Shown: positions 27,187-36,054, counted from the stretch's first letter. The stretch: DNA of 59,302 nt from Bacteroidales bacterium UBA6267 (GCA_002440745.1 DJVB01000015.1:1-59302), one strand, 5' to 3'. Made by a program: numbers and translations. Notes: generated from the sequence alone by a model not told the origin.

Positions 27187-27603
27187 ATGCAAGGCCGAAA
27201 ACAATATGAAGAAAAGTTGTTTACGCAAGTTCAACTTTCAAGAAGAATCCCAAAGGATAATTTTTACCGACAATTAAAACGGAATCTAAAAACCAAACAT
27301 ATTTACAAGCTCACCGAGCAATATTATGGGAATAAAGGTAAAAAATCCTTGGATCCGGTGGTATTTTTCAAACTATGTTTTATCAAAAAACAGGAAGGTC
27401 TAAGCTCTGATTTAAAGCTCATTAACCTATGCCAAATACGGTTAGATTTACTCTTCTTTTTGGATTATAATCTCGACGACAAACTCCCTCACCCTAACAC
27501 ACTAAGCAAAACCCGGCATTTGTTTCCCAACACACTTTTTGATTCAATAATGGAAGGCATTCAGGAAGCGGTTGAAAAAACAAATGAAAGTCTCAAGGAT
27601 TGA
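27187..27603 (+). pseudogene. truncated IS1182-type transposase (N-terminal remnant)
   Basis: 138 residues matching the start of IS1182/IS5-group transposases (DUF772 domain): MQGRKQYEEKLFTQVQLSRRIPKDNFYRQL, YYGNKGKKSLDPVVFFKL, and the DIDLFLxYxLDDxLPHPNTLSKTRHLF-like segment. Intact enzymes run to about 450-550 residues with a DDE domain; here the frame stops after FDSIMEGIQEAVEKTNESLKD and nothing of the catalytic half follows before pyrH, so the element is dead. No terminal inverted repeats could be found. An upstream ATG at 27139 exists, but ATG 27187 begins the family motif. Confidence 0.8.
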
Positions 27604-27626
27604 TTAATTCTGATGAGACATTTTTA

Positions 27627-27634
27627 TAATTTTG
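27627..27634 (+). promoter_or_regulatory. -7 element for pyrH
   Basis: TAATTTTG, 55 bp before the pyrH ATG. A TTG at 27600-27602 is 24 bp upstream, longer than usual, so only the -7 part is supported. Confidence 0.45.
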
Positions 27635-27689
27635 AAATTTATGAAATTACAATTCTAACTCAATTTAATACAATATAAATCAAAATTTT

Positions 27690-28400
27690 ATGAGTTTAAA
27701 ATACCAAAGAATTCTACTAAAACTATCAGGCGAAGCACTGATGGGCGAGCAAAGTTACGGAATTGATCCATCAAGATTAGCAGATTATGCAACAGAAATC
27801 AAACAAGCCCATCAATCGGGAGTGGAAATTGCCATCGTTATTGGAGGAGGAAATATTTTCAGAGGTTTAAAAGGAGCATCACAAGGAATGGATAGAGTTC
27901 AAGGAGATTATATGGGGATGTTGGCCACAGTAATCAATAGTATGGCTATTCAAGGCGCCTTAGAAAAAATAGGTGTGAATACAGTATTATTGGGTGGTTT
28001 GGCCATAAATCCTGTCTGTGAAGAAATGAGCAGAAATAGAGCACAAACTCATTTAAAGGAAGGTAAAGTAGTGATAATCAGTGGTGGCACTGGAAATCCA
28101 TTTTTCACTACCGACACTGCCTCTGCCCTTCGTGCCATTGAAATTGAAGCCGACATCATCTTAAAAGGCACCCGCGTTGACGGAGTTTATACAGCCGACC
28201 CCGAAAAAGACCCAAATGCAACTAAATTCTCTTCGCTTTCTTTTTCAGAAGCCTACGAAAAGAAATTGAATGTTATGGATTTAACTGCTTTTACACTTTG
28301 CCAAGAAAACAATTTGCCGATTTACGTTTTTGATATGAATCAAAAAGGGAATCTTTTAAAAGTTGTAACCGGTGAAAATATTGGCACAATAATCAATTAG
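27690..28400 (+). CDS. pyrH: UMP kinase
   Basis: Phosphorylates UMP to UDP in pyrimidine nucleotide synthesis; a homohexameric amino-acid-kinase-fold enzyme unrelated to eukaryotic UMP/CMP kinases. 236 residues with LLKLSGEALMG, IAIVIGGGNIFRG, DYMGMLATVINS and TTDTASALRAIEI, and DGVYTADPEKDP near residue 170. It is not followed by frr here, unlike in many bacteria; a caspase-like gene with its own promoter comes next. Confidence 0.95.
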   Translation: MSLKYQRILLKLSGEALMGEQSYGIDPSRLADYATEIKQAHQSGVEIAIVIGGGNIFRGLKGASQGMDRVQGDYMGMLATVINSMAIQGALEKIGVNTVLLGGLAINPVCEEMSRNRAQTHLKEGKVVIISGGTGNPFFTTDTASALRAIEIEADIILKGTRVDGVYTADPEKDPNATKFSSLSFSEAYEKKLNVMDLTAFTLCQENNLPIYVFDMNQKGNLLKVVTGENIGTIIN

Positions 28401-28447
28401 AATATTGCAAATCAATATATTAACTCGATTTTTCTATCAAATAGTCC

Positions 28448-28499
28448 AACAGGTATAATACCTGTTAAAAATCAAAAAAATACCCTTTTTCAGGTATTT
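28448..28499. promoter_or_regulatory. two nested palindromes upstream of the caspase-like gene
   Basis: AACAGGTAT-A-ATACCTGTT (28448-28466) is a perfect 9-1-9 inverted repeat. AAATACC-N8-GGTATTT (28478-28499) is a 7-8-7 repeat that shares the TACC/GGTA core and ends on the -33 TTG (28498-28500). Neither is followed by a U-run, so they read as operator sites rather than a pyrH terminator. Confidence 0.55.
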
Positions 28500-28528
28500 G
28501 GAATATGCTTACTTTTGAATTATATTTG
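28498..28528 (+). promoter_or_regulatory. promoter of the caspase-like gene
   Basis: TTG (28498-28500), 20 bp, TATATTTG (28521-28528). A second -7-like TACTTTTG is at 28510-28517. The transcript would have a 5' leader of about 115 nt to ATG 28652. Confidence 0.65.
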
Positions 28529-28651
28529 CAGAGATTTTTGAACGAAATCTCTCTGATTTACAATATTATATAATTATTATCTTAGTGTTTACAACACTTT
28601 AACAATTGAGCAATGATTAGTCTGAATACAAATAACCTAAACAGAAACAAG

Positions 28652-31006
28652 ATGAAAACAATATTTACCTTTGGATGGGCACTGGCCTTAGTTTTCTTTA
28701 CAACTCAAGCATACGGCCAGAATGCAAAATCTTTTTACAAAAGCGCAGAAGCTTTTATGAAAACCAACAAATATGAGGAAGTTGTTTCAAACTGCACAAA
28801 AGCCATCGAACTAGATCCTCAATTTGTGGATGCTTATGTGTTAAGAGCTCAGGCTCACGAAAAAACTTTTAAAATCGAGGACGCAGTGAAAGATTATGAG
28901 TTAGCTTCGTCTTTAGATGTCAAAAATGTTGATAATTATGTGAAAGCTGGGGAGCTTCATTATCAACTTGGCAACAATAAAGAAGCGTTAAAATATGCCG
29001 ACAAAGCGCTTGAAATTGACAAAAAAAGTTTGGAGGCTTTTAATACAAGGATTCTTTCTTTGGTCGCAATCGGGATGCTCAATGAAGCTGCCGAAGCTGC
29101 AGACAAAGCAATGGACGTTAAGAAGACTTATCAAACCTATTATAATAAAGGATTAGTAAGCTATTTGCAAAAGGACTTCACTGCTGCTGTTGATTATTTC
29201 TCAAAAGCAAGGGGGAAAGAAAAGACGGAAGTTGGAGCAATCGTTCGCTTAGCTGAAAGCTATTATGCACAAGACAATCTAAATGACGCCTTAACCTCTG
29301 CAAATGACGCAGTTACACTTGACGAAAAAAGTTTTGAAGCATATCTTATTCGGTCAAAAATTGAGCATAAAAAAATTGAATATCAAAAAGCCATAAATGA
29401 CCTTTCTAAGATTATCACTCTCTATCCAAATCATAAAGATATAAATGATATCTACATGCTTCGGGGTCAGTATTACTATGAGTTTAATCAACACATGAGT
29501 GCTATCAACGATTTTACAATTGTTATTGAAAGCCCAAAACGCAAACCTGAAGCATATTTTAAAAGAGCTGCTGCATACGAGTTTATTCATAACCACAATG
29601 CTGCAGTTAAAGATTATGAAACTTTAAAATCCATGAAACTCAGCTCTATTGAGCAGCAGGATATGCTTGCAGAAGCTGAAAAACGTCTTTTTGAACTAAA
29701 GAGAGAAGCCGACAAACCACAGTTGGCAATTTCAACTCCAATTATTAGAAATGCCGGACAACTTGAAGTTTTGAAAGGAAATCAGATTTTGGAAATTGAA
29801 GGAGAAATAAAAGATGCAAGTCAGATTAAGTCGTTGGAAATCAATTCAAACAGAGTATTATTTGAATCAAAGAACGGTAAAAACACTTTTTTAGCTCAAA
29901 TTAAAGTTTCGGATAAAACCGAGGTTGAGTTCAAGATCAGCGATGTTTACGACAATACCCTTTCAGAAACATACAAAATCGTATTTACAGAAGTTGATCC
30001 GCCACAAGTTTTATTGATTACTCCTATCGCCTCGGATGACGGACAAATATTATTGGATAGCGAGTCTCCAAAAATCTACATTGAAGGTAGCATTTCTGAT
30101 GAAAGTCTCATTAAGTCTATCACTGTTAACGGTGTAATCGCATCGTTTATTCCAGACATAAATAATCCGGCCTTTACTGCAAATATTGATTTGACAAATC
30201 AATCCAAACTTTCCGTTATTGCAGAAGATATTTATGGAAACAAAACAGTAAAAGAGTATTTATTGAATCGCGAAGGAATTAGTTTATCTTCCGACAACCC
30301 GATGGGAAAAACCTGGGTGGTTTTCATCGAAAACAGCAATTATACTTCATTTGCAAGCTTAAACGGTCCATCAAAAGACATCGCAATTATGAAGGCAGCT
30401 TTAAGTAATTACAAGATTCACAATATTTTAGTAAAGAGAAATATGTCGAAATCTGATATGGAGAAATTTTTCTCTATCGAATTGCGCGACTTAATTCAAA
30501 AAAACCATGTAAATAGCATTGTCGTTTGGTATGCAGGTCATGGAAAATTTGTAAACAGTACCGGCTATTGGATTCCAACGGATGCGGTTCGTGATGATGA
30601 GTTTACCTATTTCAATATCAACAACCTTAAAGCATCGATGCAATCTTATGCAAGCAGCGTTGTTCATACTCTTGTGATTACAGACGCTTGTGAATCAGGC
30701 CCTACTTTCTATCAGGCAATGCGCAGTACACCCAAAGTTAGAGACTGTGCCGACTGGACTGCAACCAAATTTAAATCGTCGCAAGTTTTTAGCTCAGCAG
30801 GCTATGAACTCGCCTCCGACAACTCCCAATTCACGAAAACTTTTGCTAATACATTGAATAACAACCCAAACCAATGTATTCCAATTGAGAGTATCGTATC
30901 TAAAGTTACGGATGCTGTTGCTAAAAACAATCAACAGAAACCCCAATTTGGAAAAATTGAAGGACTAACCGACGAAAACGGAACGTTTTTCTTTATTAAA
31001 AAATAG
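28652..31006 (+). CDS. secreted TPR/caspase-like (peptidase C14) protein
   Basis: 784 residues from ATG 28652. A clean signal peptide (MKTIFTFGWALALVFFTTQAYGQ), about ten TPR units (25-350), two Ig-like domains (about 365-530), then a caspase-like (C14 metacaspase-type) domain (about 550-780). The catalytic dyad is visible: His in WYAGHGKFVN (about 624) and Cys in ITDACESG (about 679). Caspase-type fusions with TPRs are known in bacteria; here the domain would be periplasmic or surface exposed, so it may be a secreted peptidase or scaffold rather than an intracellular death effector (inference). An in-frame ATG 13 codons upstream (28613) adds an unlikely extension before the signal peptide. 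It ends at a terminator. Confidence 0.88.
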   Translation: MKTIFTFGWALALVFFTTQAYGQNAKSFYKSAEAFMKTNKYEEVVSNCTKAIELDPQFVDAYVLRAQAHEKTFKIEDAVKDYELASSLDVKNVDNYVKAGELHYQLGNNKEALKYADKALEIDKKSLEAFNTRILSLVAIGMLNEAAEAADKAMDVKKTYQTYYNKGLVSYLQKDFTAAVDYFSKARGKEKTEVGAIVRLAESYYAQDNLNDALTSANDAVTLDEKSFEAYLIRSKIEHKKIEYQKAINDLSKIITLYPNHKDINDIYMLRGQYYYEFNQHMSAINDFTIVIESPKRKPEAYFKRAAAYEFIHNHNAAVKDYETLKSMKLSSIEQQDMLAEAEKRLFELKREADKPQLAISTPIIRNAGQLEVLKGNQILEIEGEIKDASQIKSLEINSNRVLFESKNGKNTFLAQIKVSDKTEVEFKISDVYDNTLSETYKIVFTEVDPPQVLLITPIASDDGQILLDSESPKIYIEGSISDESLIKSITVNGVIASFIPDINNPAFTANIDLTNQSKLSVIAEDIYGNKTVKEYLLNREGISLSSDNPMGKTWVVFIENSNYTSFASLNGPSKDIAIMKAALSNYKIHNILVKRNMSKSDMEKFFSIELRDLIQKNHVNSIVVWYAGHGKFVNSTGYWIPTDAVRDDEFTYFNINNLKASMQSYASSVVHTLVITDACESGPTFYQAMRSTPKVRDCADWTATKFKSSQVFSSAGYELASDNSQFTKTFANTLNNNPNQCIPIESIVSKVTDAVAKNNQQKPQFGKIEGLTDENGTFFFIKK

Positions 31007-31026
31007 AATATTATCAAATTATATAG

Positions 31027-31062
31027 AAAAGGCATAGCGCGATTTTACTGCTATGCCTTTTT
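31027..31062 (+). terminator. terminator after the caspase-like gene
   Basis: AAAAGGCATAGC (31027-31038) pairs with GCTATGCCTTTT (31050-31061), followed by T. It separates the caspase-like transcript from the Sia-like module. Confidence 0.8.
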
Positions 31063-31193
31063 ATTTCTTAAGTCCCTTGAAATTTTAAAACCGAAATCTT
31101 AAGATTAAACTAATTTAATTGCCCGAAACGCTATCAATTTACAACCTTTAGTATTTTTTTTTACAACATAAACTCTTCGTTTTAAAATATTTG

Positions 31194-31201
31194 TACTTTT
31201 G
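31194..31201 (+). promoter_or_regulatory. -7 element for the propeller-SpoIIE gene
   Basis: TACTTTTG, 35 bp before the ATG at 31236. No exact TTG lies 18-21 bp upstream. Confidence 0.5.
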
Positions 31202-31235
31202 AATAGCTTTTTATTATTAACCAATATCACCAACA

Positions 31236-34200
31236 ATGAACAAGGATATTTCGTTCACAAGTAGTAGTTTGCTCAAAACCCTGCTATTTTTTGCGCTCTT
31301 CCTGAGTATTATATTTTCAGGCAATTTAGCAAAAAGTCAAAACCTTTTCTTTGAAAATTACAGTGTTAAAGAAGGTCTTGGTCAATCGAGCGTTTATAGT
31401 ATTCAACAAGACCAAGCCGGCTATATTTGGCTAAGTACTGCAAGTGGTGTTTCGAGATTTGACGGTAAAAACTTCACAAATTTCAACACAGAAAACGGAT
31501 TAGCATCAGGTGGTATCCGAGCCATGTATATGGATAGCTTAGGTAGAATTTGGTTTGGTCACAATTCGGGTGGAATCAGTTTCTACTACAATGGAACATT
31601 CACAAAAGTTGATATTGGCAAAATCGAACACGATATAACAAGCATAACAGAAGATGAAAAACACCAATTATGGATAAGCACTTTCGGATCAGGATGTTAC
31701 AGAATTTCTAACCCGTATGACAAGCCGAAAGACTATAAATCAGATCGATTTGCAGGAGACAAAGGACTGAGCGACAGAATAAGTCAGTTGGTTGTTACTA
31801 AGAAATATGGATTGATGTTTATAACCGACTTTGGGGTAAAAATTAAACAAAATGACAGCACATTTACCTATACTAAAGATATATTCCAGCACTGGCCGCA
31901 ATATTTTAGCGTCATCACCATCAAAGAGGATAAGAAAGGATATCTTTGGTTAGGCACTCATAATGGAGGTGTTTATATCTTCAAGAATAAAGAAGAAGAG
32001 CCGAAAATTTTAGACATTAGGGATGGTTTGGGATGGAATTGGATTAGTAGCCTTTTTGAAGCCAGTGATGGCACAATGTGGATAGGCACTTGGGGAGGTG
32101 GAATTACTAAATATGAAAATAACCAACTATTTAACTACAATAATAGCAATGGGTTAGATGGCCTTTTTATTAGAAGTATTGCAGAAGATTACGAAGGAAA
32201 TATTATAATTGGAGACAAAGAAAAAGGGCTATTCATTTTCAAGGGCGATGCCTTTATCGACTATTCCGATATTTTTCCTGACGGCAAAGCTCATGTTCAT
32301 GCGGTTAATCGTTTTGAAAACTCTTACTTAATCGGAACAGATGACGGATTGTTTAAATTTGATGGTCAAACAAATACTGTTGCAGATGTACAAAATTTCA
32401 ATAAAGAAAATCAAAAAGATATTCTGAGTAATCAAACCAGATTTATCAGACGGGATAATAACGGAAAGTTTTGGATTGGAACATGGGGAGGAGGAGTATA
32501 TTTATATAATCCAAAAACCAATAAAATTGAGAGCAATTATATTGTTAATCACTTACTTAACAATCTAAGTCGAGGAGATGTAAGTGCAATGACTATCAAT
32601 AAATTCAACGATTTATATGTTGGGACTTATGAAGGATTAATATACTATTCCATAAATCAGGATCAGTTTCAAGTTCTTACCCATTCTTACGGATTAGCTG
32701 CAAACGACATAACAGCCCTCTATTCAGAACCTGACGGCACCGTCTGGGTAGGTTCAAGAGGCAAAGGAATTTCTAAAATCTTAAAAGATACGATAGTAAG
32801 AATTGACTTAAAATTAGACCTAACACCAACATGTTTTCTTAAAACTGAAAATGGAGTTTGGGTTGGAACGGAAGGTTTAGGAGCACTTTTAGTAAAGGAT
32901 ACTTTAATTATTCAAAAATTGAAAGCGTCAGATGGATTGCTTTCGGATATGATTGCGACCATTACAACTGATGATAATGGCAATATATATTTTGGAACAA
33001 ATCGTGGACTTTCGATCTGGAATCCAAAAACCAAAAGAATAAACAGTTTTGGACCCAAAGAAGGCTTCACAGGAATTGAAGTAAAGCATGATGCATCCTT
33101 TTTCGATGGAAATCAGATTTGGTTTGGAACCATTGAAGGACTGATTAAATTCGTCCCGAAGGAATACAAAAAGAAAGACGTTGCTCCCCTACTTCAAATA
33201 AGTCGATTACGGGTTAATTTGAAAGATAATGAATTGGTTGAAAATCCAGTTTTCGCTTACGATCAAAACTCAATACTTATTGATTACAAAGCCATTAGCA
33301 TAACAAATGCCGATAAGATTAAATATCAGGTAATGCTTGAAGGTGCGGATAAAGACTGGCAGCCATTAACCGAAAATACTTTTTCGAATTATTCGGCATT
33401 ACCCCCCGGGAATTACGAGTTTAAAGTTAAGGCTATCAATTCCTTAGGGCAATGGACTCAACCTGTTGGATATGCTTTTACCATCAAACCACCATTTTGG
33501 TTGACCTGGTGGTTTTTCACTATTATGGCAGTAGTGTTAATCAATGGTGTTATTACTTATGTAAAAATCAGAGAGAGGAATCTCAAGAGAGAAAAGGCAA
33601 TTTTGGAAGCCAAGGTACAGCAGCGAACCCAACAAATTCGAGAAGCTAACCAACTTTTAGCTCAAAAGAATAAGGATATTACCGACAGTATTAACTATGC
33701 GCGAAGAATCCAAACGGCCATCATGCCTTCAGTTCAAAAAGTTGCCAAAAACACCTTTATTTATTATCGACCAAAAGATATTGTAAGTGGAGATTTTTAT
33801 TGGTTTGCTGAGCATAAAGGTAAAATTATAATTGCGGCAGCCGACTGTACCGGTCATGGAGTGCCGGGTGCTTTCATGAGCATGATTAGCATTAGCGGAT
33901 TAAACCAAATTGTACGTGAAAAAGGAATCACAGATCCGGGAAAAATTTTGAATCAATTAAGAGATATGATTATAAGCGATTTAACTCAGTCAGGAGATGG
34001 AATACAAAAAGATGGACTCGACATTGCCCTGCTTACCATTGATATTAAAGCCAATAAAGTTGAATATGCAGGTGCTTATAATTCATTATACGTTAGATCC
34101 GCCCAACCAATTAACACAGAATTAGACTACAATTTTAAATATACTCTCTTTGAAAACAACCTGATTGAAGTTAAGGCTGACAGGATGCCGATAGGAATGA

Positions 34201-34466
34201 GCGACCGATTAGACCAAAGCTTTGAAACAAAAACGCTTCCAATTCATCGTGGAGACGCTTTCTTTATCAGTTCTGATGGCTATATCGACCAGTTTGGAGG
34301 TGAAGAAGGTAAAAAATTTATGTCGAAAAAATTCAAGGAAACATTACTTCAACTACCTCATAATCAAACAGATGATTCAGTTAAAATATTAGACAATACT
34401 TATAATAATTGGAAAGGAGATTATGAACAAATAGATGATGTATTAGTAATTGGCGTATATTTTTAA
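31236..34466 (+). CDS. membrane sensor with two-component-type propeller and PP2C/SpoIIE phosphatase (SiaA-like)
   Basis: 1076 residues. A signal anchor (about 1-35), about 14 Reg_prop beta-propeller blades (GYIWLSTASGVSRFDGK, GYLWLGTHNGG, GTMWIGTWGGGI and others), a Y_Y_Y domain (about 670-750), one transmembrane helix (about 755-776), a coiled-coil linker, and a C-terminal PP2C-type SpoIIE phosphatase (about 840-1075) with VSGDFYWFAEH, AADCTGHGVPGAFMSM and ISSDGYIDQFGGEEG (metal-binding Asp residues present). The extracytoplasmic propeller would sense a signal and the phosphatase would dephosphorylate a protein partner. Next to SiaB/SiaC-like genes this is the SiaA equivalent, but with a propeller sensor in place of SiaA's own sensor region. 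Confidence 0.9.
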   Translation: MNKDISFTSSSLLKTLLFFALFLSIIFSGNLAKSQNLFFENYSVKEGLGQSSVYSIQQDQAGYIWLSTASGVSRFDGKNFTNFNTENGLASGGIRAMYMDSLGRIWFGHNSGGISFYYNGTFTKVDIGKIEHDITSITEDEKHQLWISTFGSGCYRISNPYDKPKDYKSDRFAGDKGLSDRISQLVVTKKYGLMFITDFGVKIKQNDSTFTYTKDIFQHWPQYFSVITIKEDKKGYLWLGTHNGGVYIFKNKEEEPKILDIRDGLGWNWISSLFEASDGTMWIGTWGGGITKYENNQLFNYNNSNGLDGLFIRSIAEDYEGNIIIGDKEKGLFIFKGDAFIDYSDIFPDGKAHVHAVNRFENSYLIGTDDGLFKFDGQTNTVADVQNFNKENQKDILSNQTRFIRRDNNGKFWIGTWGGGVYLYNPKTNKIESNYIVNHLLNNLSRGDVSAMTINKFNDLYVGTYEGLIYYSINQDQFQVLTHSYGLAANDITALYSEPDGTVWVGSRGKGISKILKDTIVRIDLKLDLTPTCFLKTENGVWVGTEGLGALLVKDTLIIQKLKASDGLLSDMIATITTDDNGNIYFGTNRGLSIWNPKTKRINSFGPKEGFTGIEVKHDASFFDGNQIWFGTIEGLIKFVPKEYKKKDVAPLLQISRLRVNLKDNELVENPVFAYDQNSILIDYKAISITNADKIKYQVMLEGADKDWQPLTENTFSNYSALPPGNYEFKVKAINSLGQWTQPVGYAFTIKPPFWLTWWFFTIMAVVLINGVITYVKIRERNLKREKAILEAKVQQRTQQIREANQLLAQKNKDITDSINYARRIQTAIMPSVQKVAKNTFIYYRPKDIVSGDFYWFAEHKGKIIIAAADCTGHGVPGAFMSMISISGLNQIVREKGITDPGKILNQLRDMIISDLTQSGDGIQKDGLDIALLTIDIKANKVEYAGAYNSLYVRSAQPINTELDYNFKYTLFENNLIEVKADRMPIGMSDRLDQSFETKTLPIHRGDAFFISSDGYIDQFGGEEGKKFMSKKFKETLLQLPHNQTDDSVKILDNTYNNWKGDYEQIDDVLVIGVYF

Positions 34467-34472
34467 AAAAAG

Positions 34473-34502
34473 TTGGCCGATGAATAAAATGTTGTAAATT
34501 AG
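34473..34502 (+). promoter_or_regulatory. possible internal promoter before the SiaB-like gene
   Basis: TTG (34473-34475), 19 bp, TAAATTAG (34495-34502): one mismatch to TAnnTTTG, 22 bp before ATG 34524. It would let siaB/siaC-like genes be expressed apart from the sensor. Confidence 0.4.
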
Positions 34503-34523
34503 TTGCCTCGTTTAATCTACATT

Positions 34524-35075
34524 ATGCACATGGAAATATATAACAAATTTCGGTCGATGATGGACAATCATATTATTTTGTCCTTCAAAGGTGAAATAAA
34601 CTCTGACATTATTTCAATGGTTCTGCAAATCATGGAAACCAAATTAGACGCTGTTCAAGAAAAAGGGACAGTCAAAAAACGGATTTTCAATATTTTGGTT
34701 GAGTGTATGCAAAATTTATATCATCATGCAGAGTCAGAAAATCTACAAGACTCCGACCGCCGTGCGGCAATGTTGGAAATGTTTTTTGATGATGAGTTTT
34801 ACTATATCACCTCCGGTAATTTCATAAAAGTGGAAGAAGTAGCCAAGCTGCGCGACCGAATTGAAAGAGTGAATTCATTAGACAAAGATGATTTACGAGC
34901 ATATTACAGAGAAATTTTAGATAACAACAGAATTTCAAATAAAGGAGGAGCTGATCTTGGCATGATTGACATGGCAAAGAAATCAGGTCAAAAACTTGAT
35001 TATGAGTTTACTGAGGTAAATGAAAAAGTATCTTTTTTTGGATTAAAAGTTAAAATTGGTAAGAACAAAGAATAA
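34524..35075 (+). CDS. SiaB-family protein kinase (GHKL fold, DUF6272-like)
   Basis: 183 residues from ATG 34524 (a TTG 21 nt upstream is in frame but lies in the promoter). It shows a GHKL ATP-binding N box (NILVECMQNLYHHAE) and a G-box-like GGADLGMIDMAKKSG near the C-terminus, as in the SiaB family, which phosphorylate SiaC. In Pseudomonas aeruginosa SiaB and the phosphatase SiaA control SiaC; the same order (phosphatase, kinase, target) is found here. Assignment is by motif and synteny. Confidence 0.85.
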   Translation: MHMEIYNKFRSMMDNHIILSFKGEINSDIISMVLQIMETKLDAVQEKGTVKKRIFNILVECMQNLYHHAESENLQDSDRRAAMLEMFFDDEFYYITSGNFIKVEEVAKLRDRIERVNSLDKDDLRAYYREILDNNRISNKGGADLGMIDMAKKSGQKLDYEFTEVNEKVSFFGLKVKIGKNKE

Positions 35076-35087
35076 ATAGCACGTATT

Positions 35088-35468
35088 ATGGACAATTTAA
35101 TAATCGAAGGAACAAAACAAACACCGAGTATAAACTTCAATTCGAGCAGTGGCATTCTCGAAATAAGCGGTAGATCTATTCCTGAAAACACTTTTGAGTT
35201 TTTCAATCCTGTATTGCTTTGGTTAGAAGCCTACAATCAAGTTGCCGGTGAGAAAACTGTTATTAATGTTAAGTTAGAATACTTCAACACTTCTTCAAGT
35301 AAGTATATCTTAGAGATATTCAAGCGTTTACGCAGTTTGCTCAATGACGGAAAAACAGTGGTTGTAAAATGGTATTACGAAGAAGATGACGAGGAAATGA
35401 TGGAAACAGGCGAGGATTATCAAGACGTTTCCGGATTGGACTTTGAGATTATTCCTTTAGAAGAATAA
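35088..35468 (+). CDS. SiaC-family regulatory phosphoprotein (DUF1987)
   Basis: 126 residues, matching DUF1987/SiaC: QTPSINFNSSSGILEISGRSIPEN at the start, and the phospho-acceptor segment YFNTSSSK in which Thr68 falls at the same number as the phosphorylated Thr68 of P. aeruginosa SiaC. Acidic C-terminus (EEDDEEMMETGEDYQDVS). Its state would be set by the kinase and phosphatase just upstream, and the free form should bind an effector. It lies 12 nt after the kinase gene and 9 nt before the coiled-coil gene. Confidence 0.88.
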   Translation: MDNLIIEGTKQTPSINFNSSSGILEISGRSIPENTFEFFNPVLLWLEAYNQVAGEKTVINVKLEYFNTSSSKYILEIFKRLRSLLNDGKTVVVKWYYEEDDEEMMETGEDYQDVSGLDFEIIPLEE

Positions 35469-35477
35469 TTGATTTAA

Positions 35478-36002
35478 ATGGAGAAGGAAAATATTTATCA
35501 AAGGGAGCTTGAAAATCTCGAGCAGGCTAAGAATTTTCTTAAACGTAGCGAATACTCCAAAATGGACATCCAATTGGAGTATAAAAAGCTTGTGGAAAAT
35601 TACGAAGAGCTTGTCGATCAGGTGAAGATTATCACGAAAATAAGTGACCGACTCCAGAATAAACTCGACAAAACGAATCAAAAACTTGAGAAAACCAATC
35701 AAGATTTACATGATACCAATATCAAGTTGAACGAAACCATTGATGCGTTAGCTGAAGCAAGAATTGGACGAAGAGCAGCCACCATTGTGCTTATTGTAGC
35801 CATTTCTCTTTTTGTGGTTTCAGAAGCTTGGATTGAACCAATTATCGAAAAAAACATACAGAATTTCTGGGTTGGACTAATCCTAAAACTCGCTGTTGCT
35901 GTTCTTATTAAACCGGGCGAAGATTTTACTAATAAATATATGCTAAAGAGAGCCCGAAAAAAGCAATTGATGGAAAATAAGGTAGTACTCAACAAGCCTT
36001 AG
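35478..36002 (+). CDS. coiled-coil, two-helix membrane protein (candidate SiaC effector)
   Basis: 174 residues with no named family I can give. Residues about 1-92 form a strong coiled coil (ELENLEQAKNFLKRSEYSKM, QNKLDKTNQKLEKTNQDLHD), followed by two hydrophobic helices (about 98-115: AATIVLIVAISLFVVSEAW, and about 130-150: WVGLILKLAVAVLIKP) and a short basic tail. The likely topology is N-in with the coiled coil in the cytosol. It occupies the position of the diguanylate cyclase siaD in Pseudomonas and directly follows siaC, so it is a candidate output protein; that is inference only. No GGDEF motif is present. Confidence 0.8.
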   Translation: MEKENIYQRELENLEQAKNFLKRSEYSKMDIQLEYKKLVENYEELVDQVKIITKISDRLQNKLDKTNQKLEKTNQDLHDTNIKLNETIDALAEARIGRRAATIVLIVAISLFVVSEAWIEPIIEKNIQNFWVGLILKLAVAVLIKPGEDFTNKYMLKRARKKQLMENKVVLNKP

Positions 36003-36054
36003 ACTTTTTGAAATCAGCCGTATAAATGGTATCAAAACTAATTTCTGTTTAAGA

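Noticed and set aside
35478..36002. Calling the coiled-coil membrane protein a diguanylate cyclase (SiaD) by synteny
   Set aside because: It has no GGDEF motif and only 174 residues, so the call is not supported.
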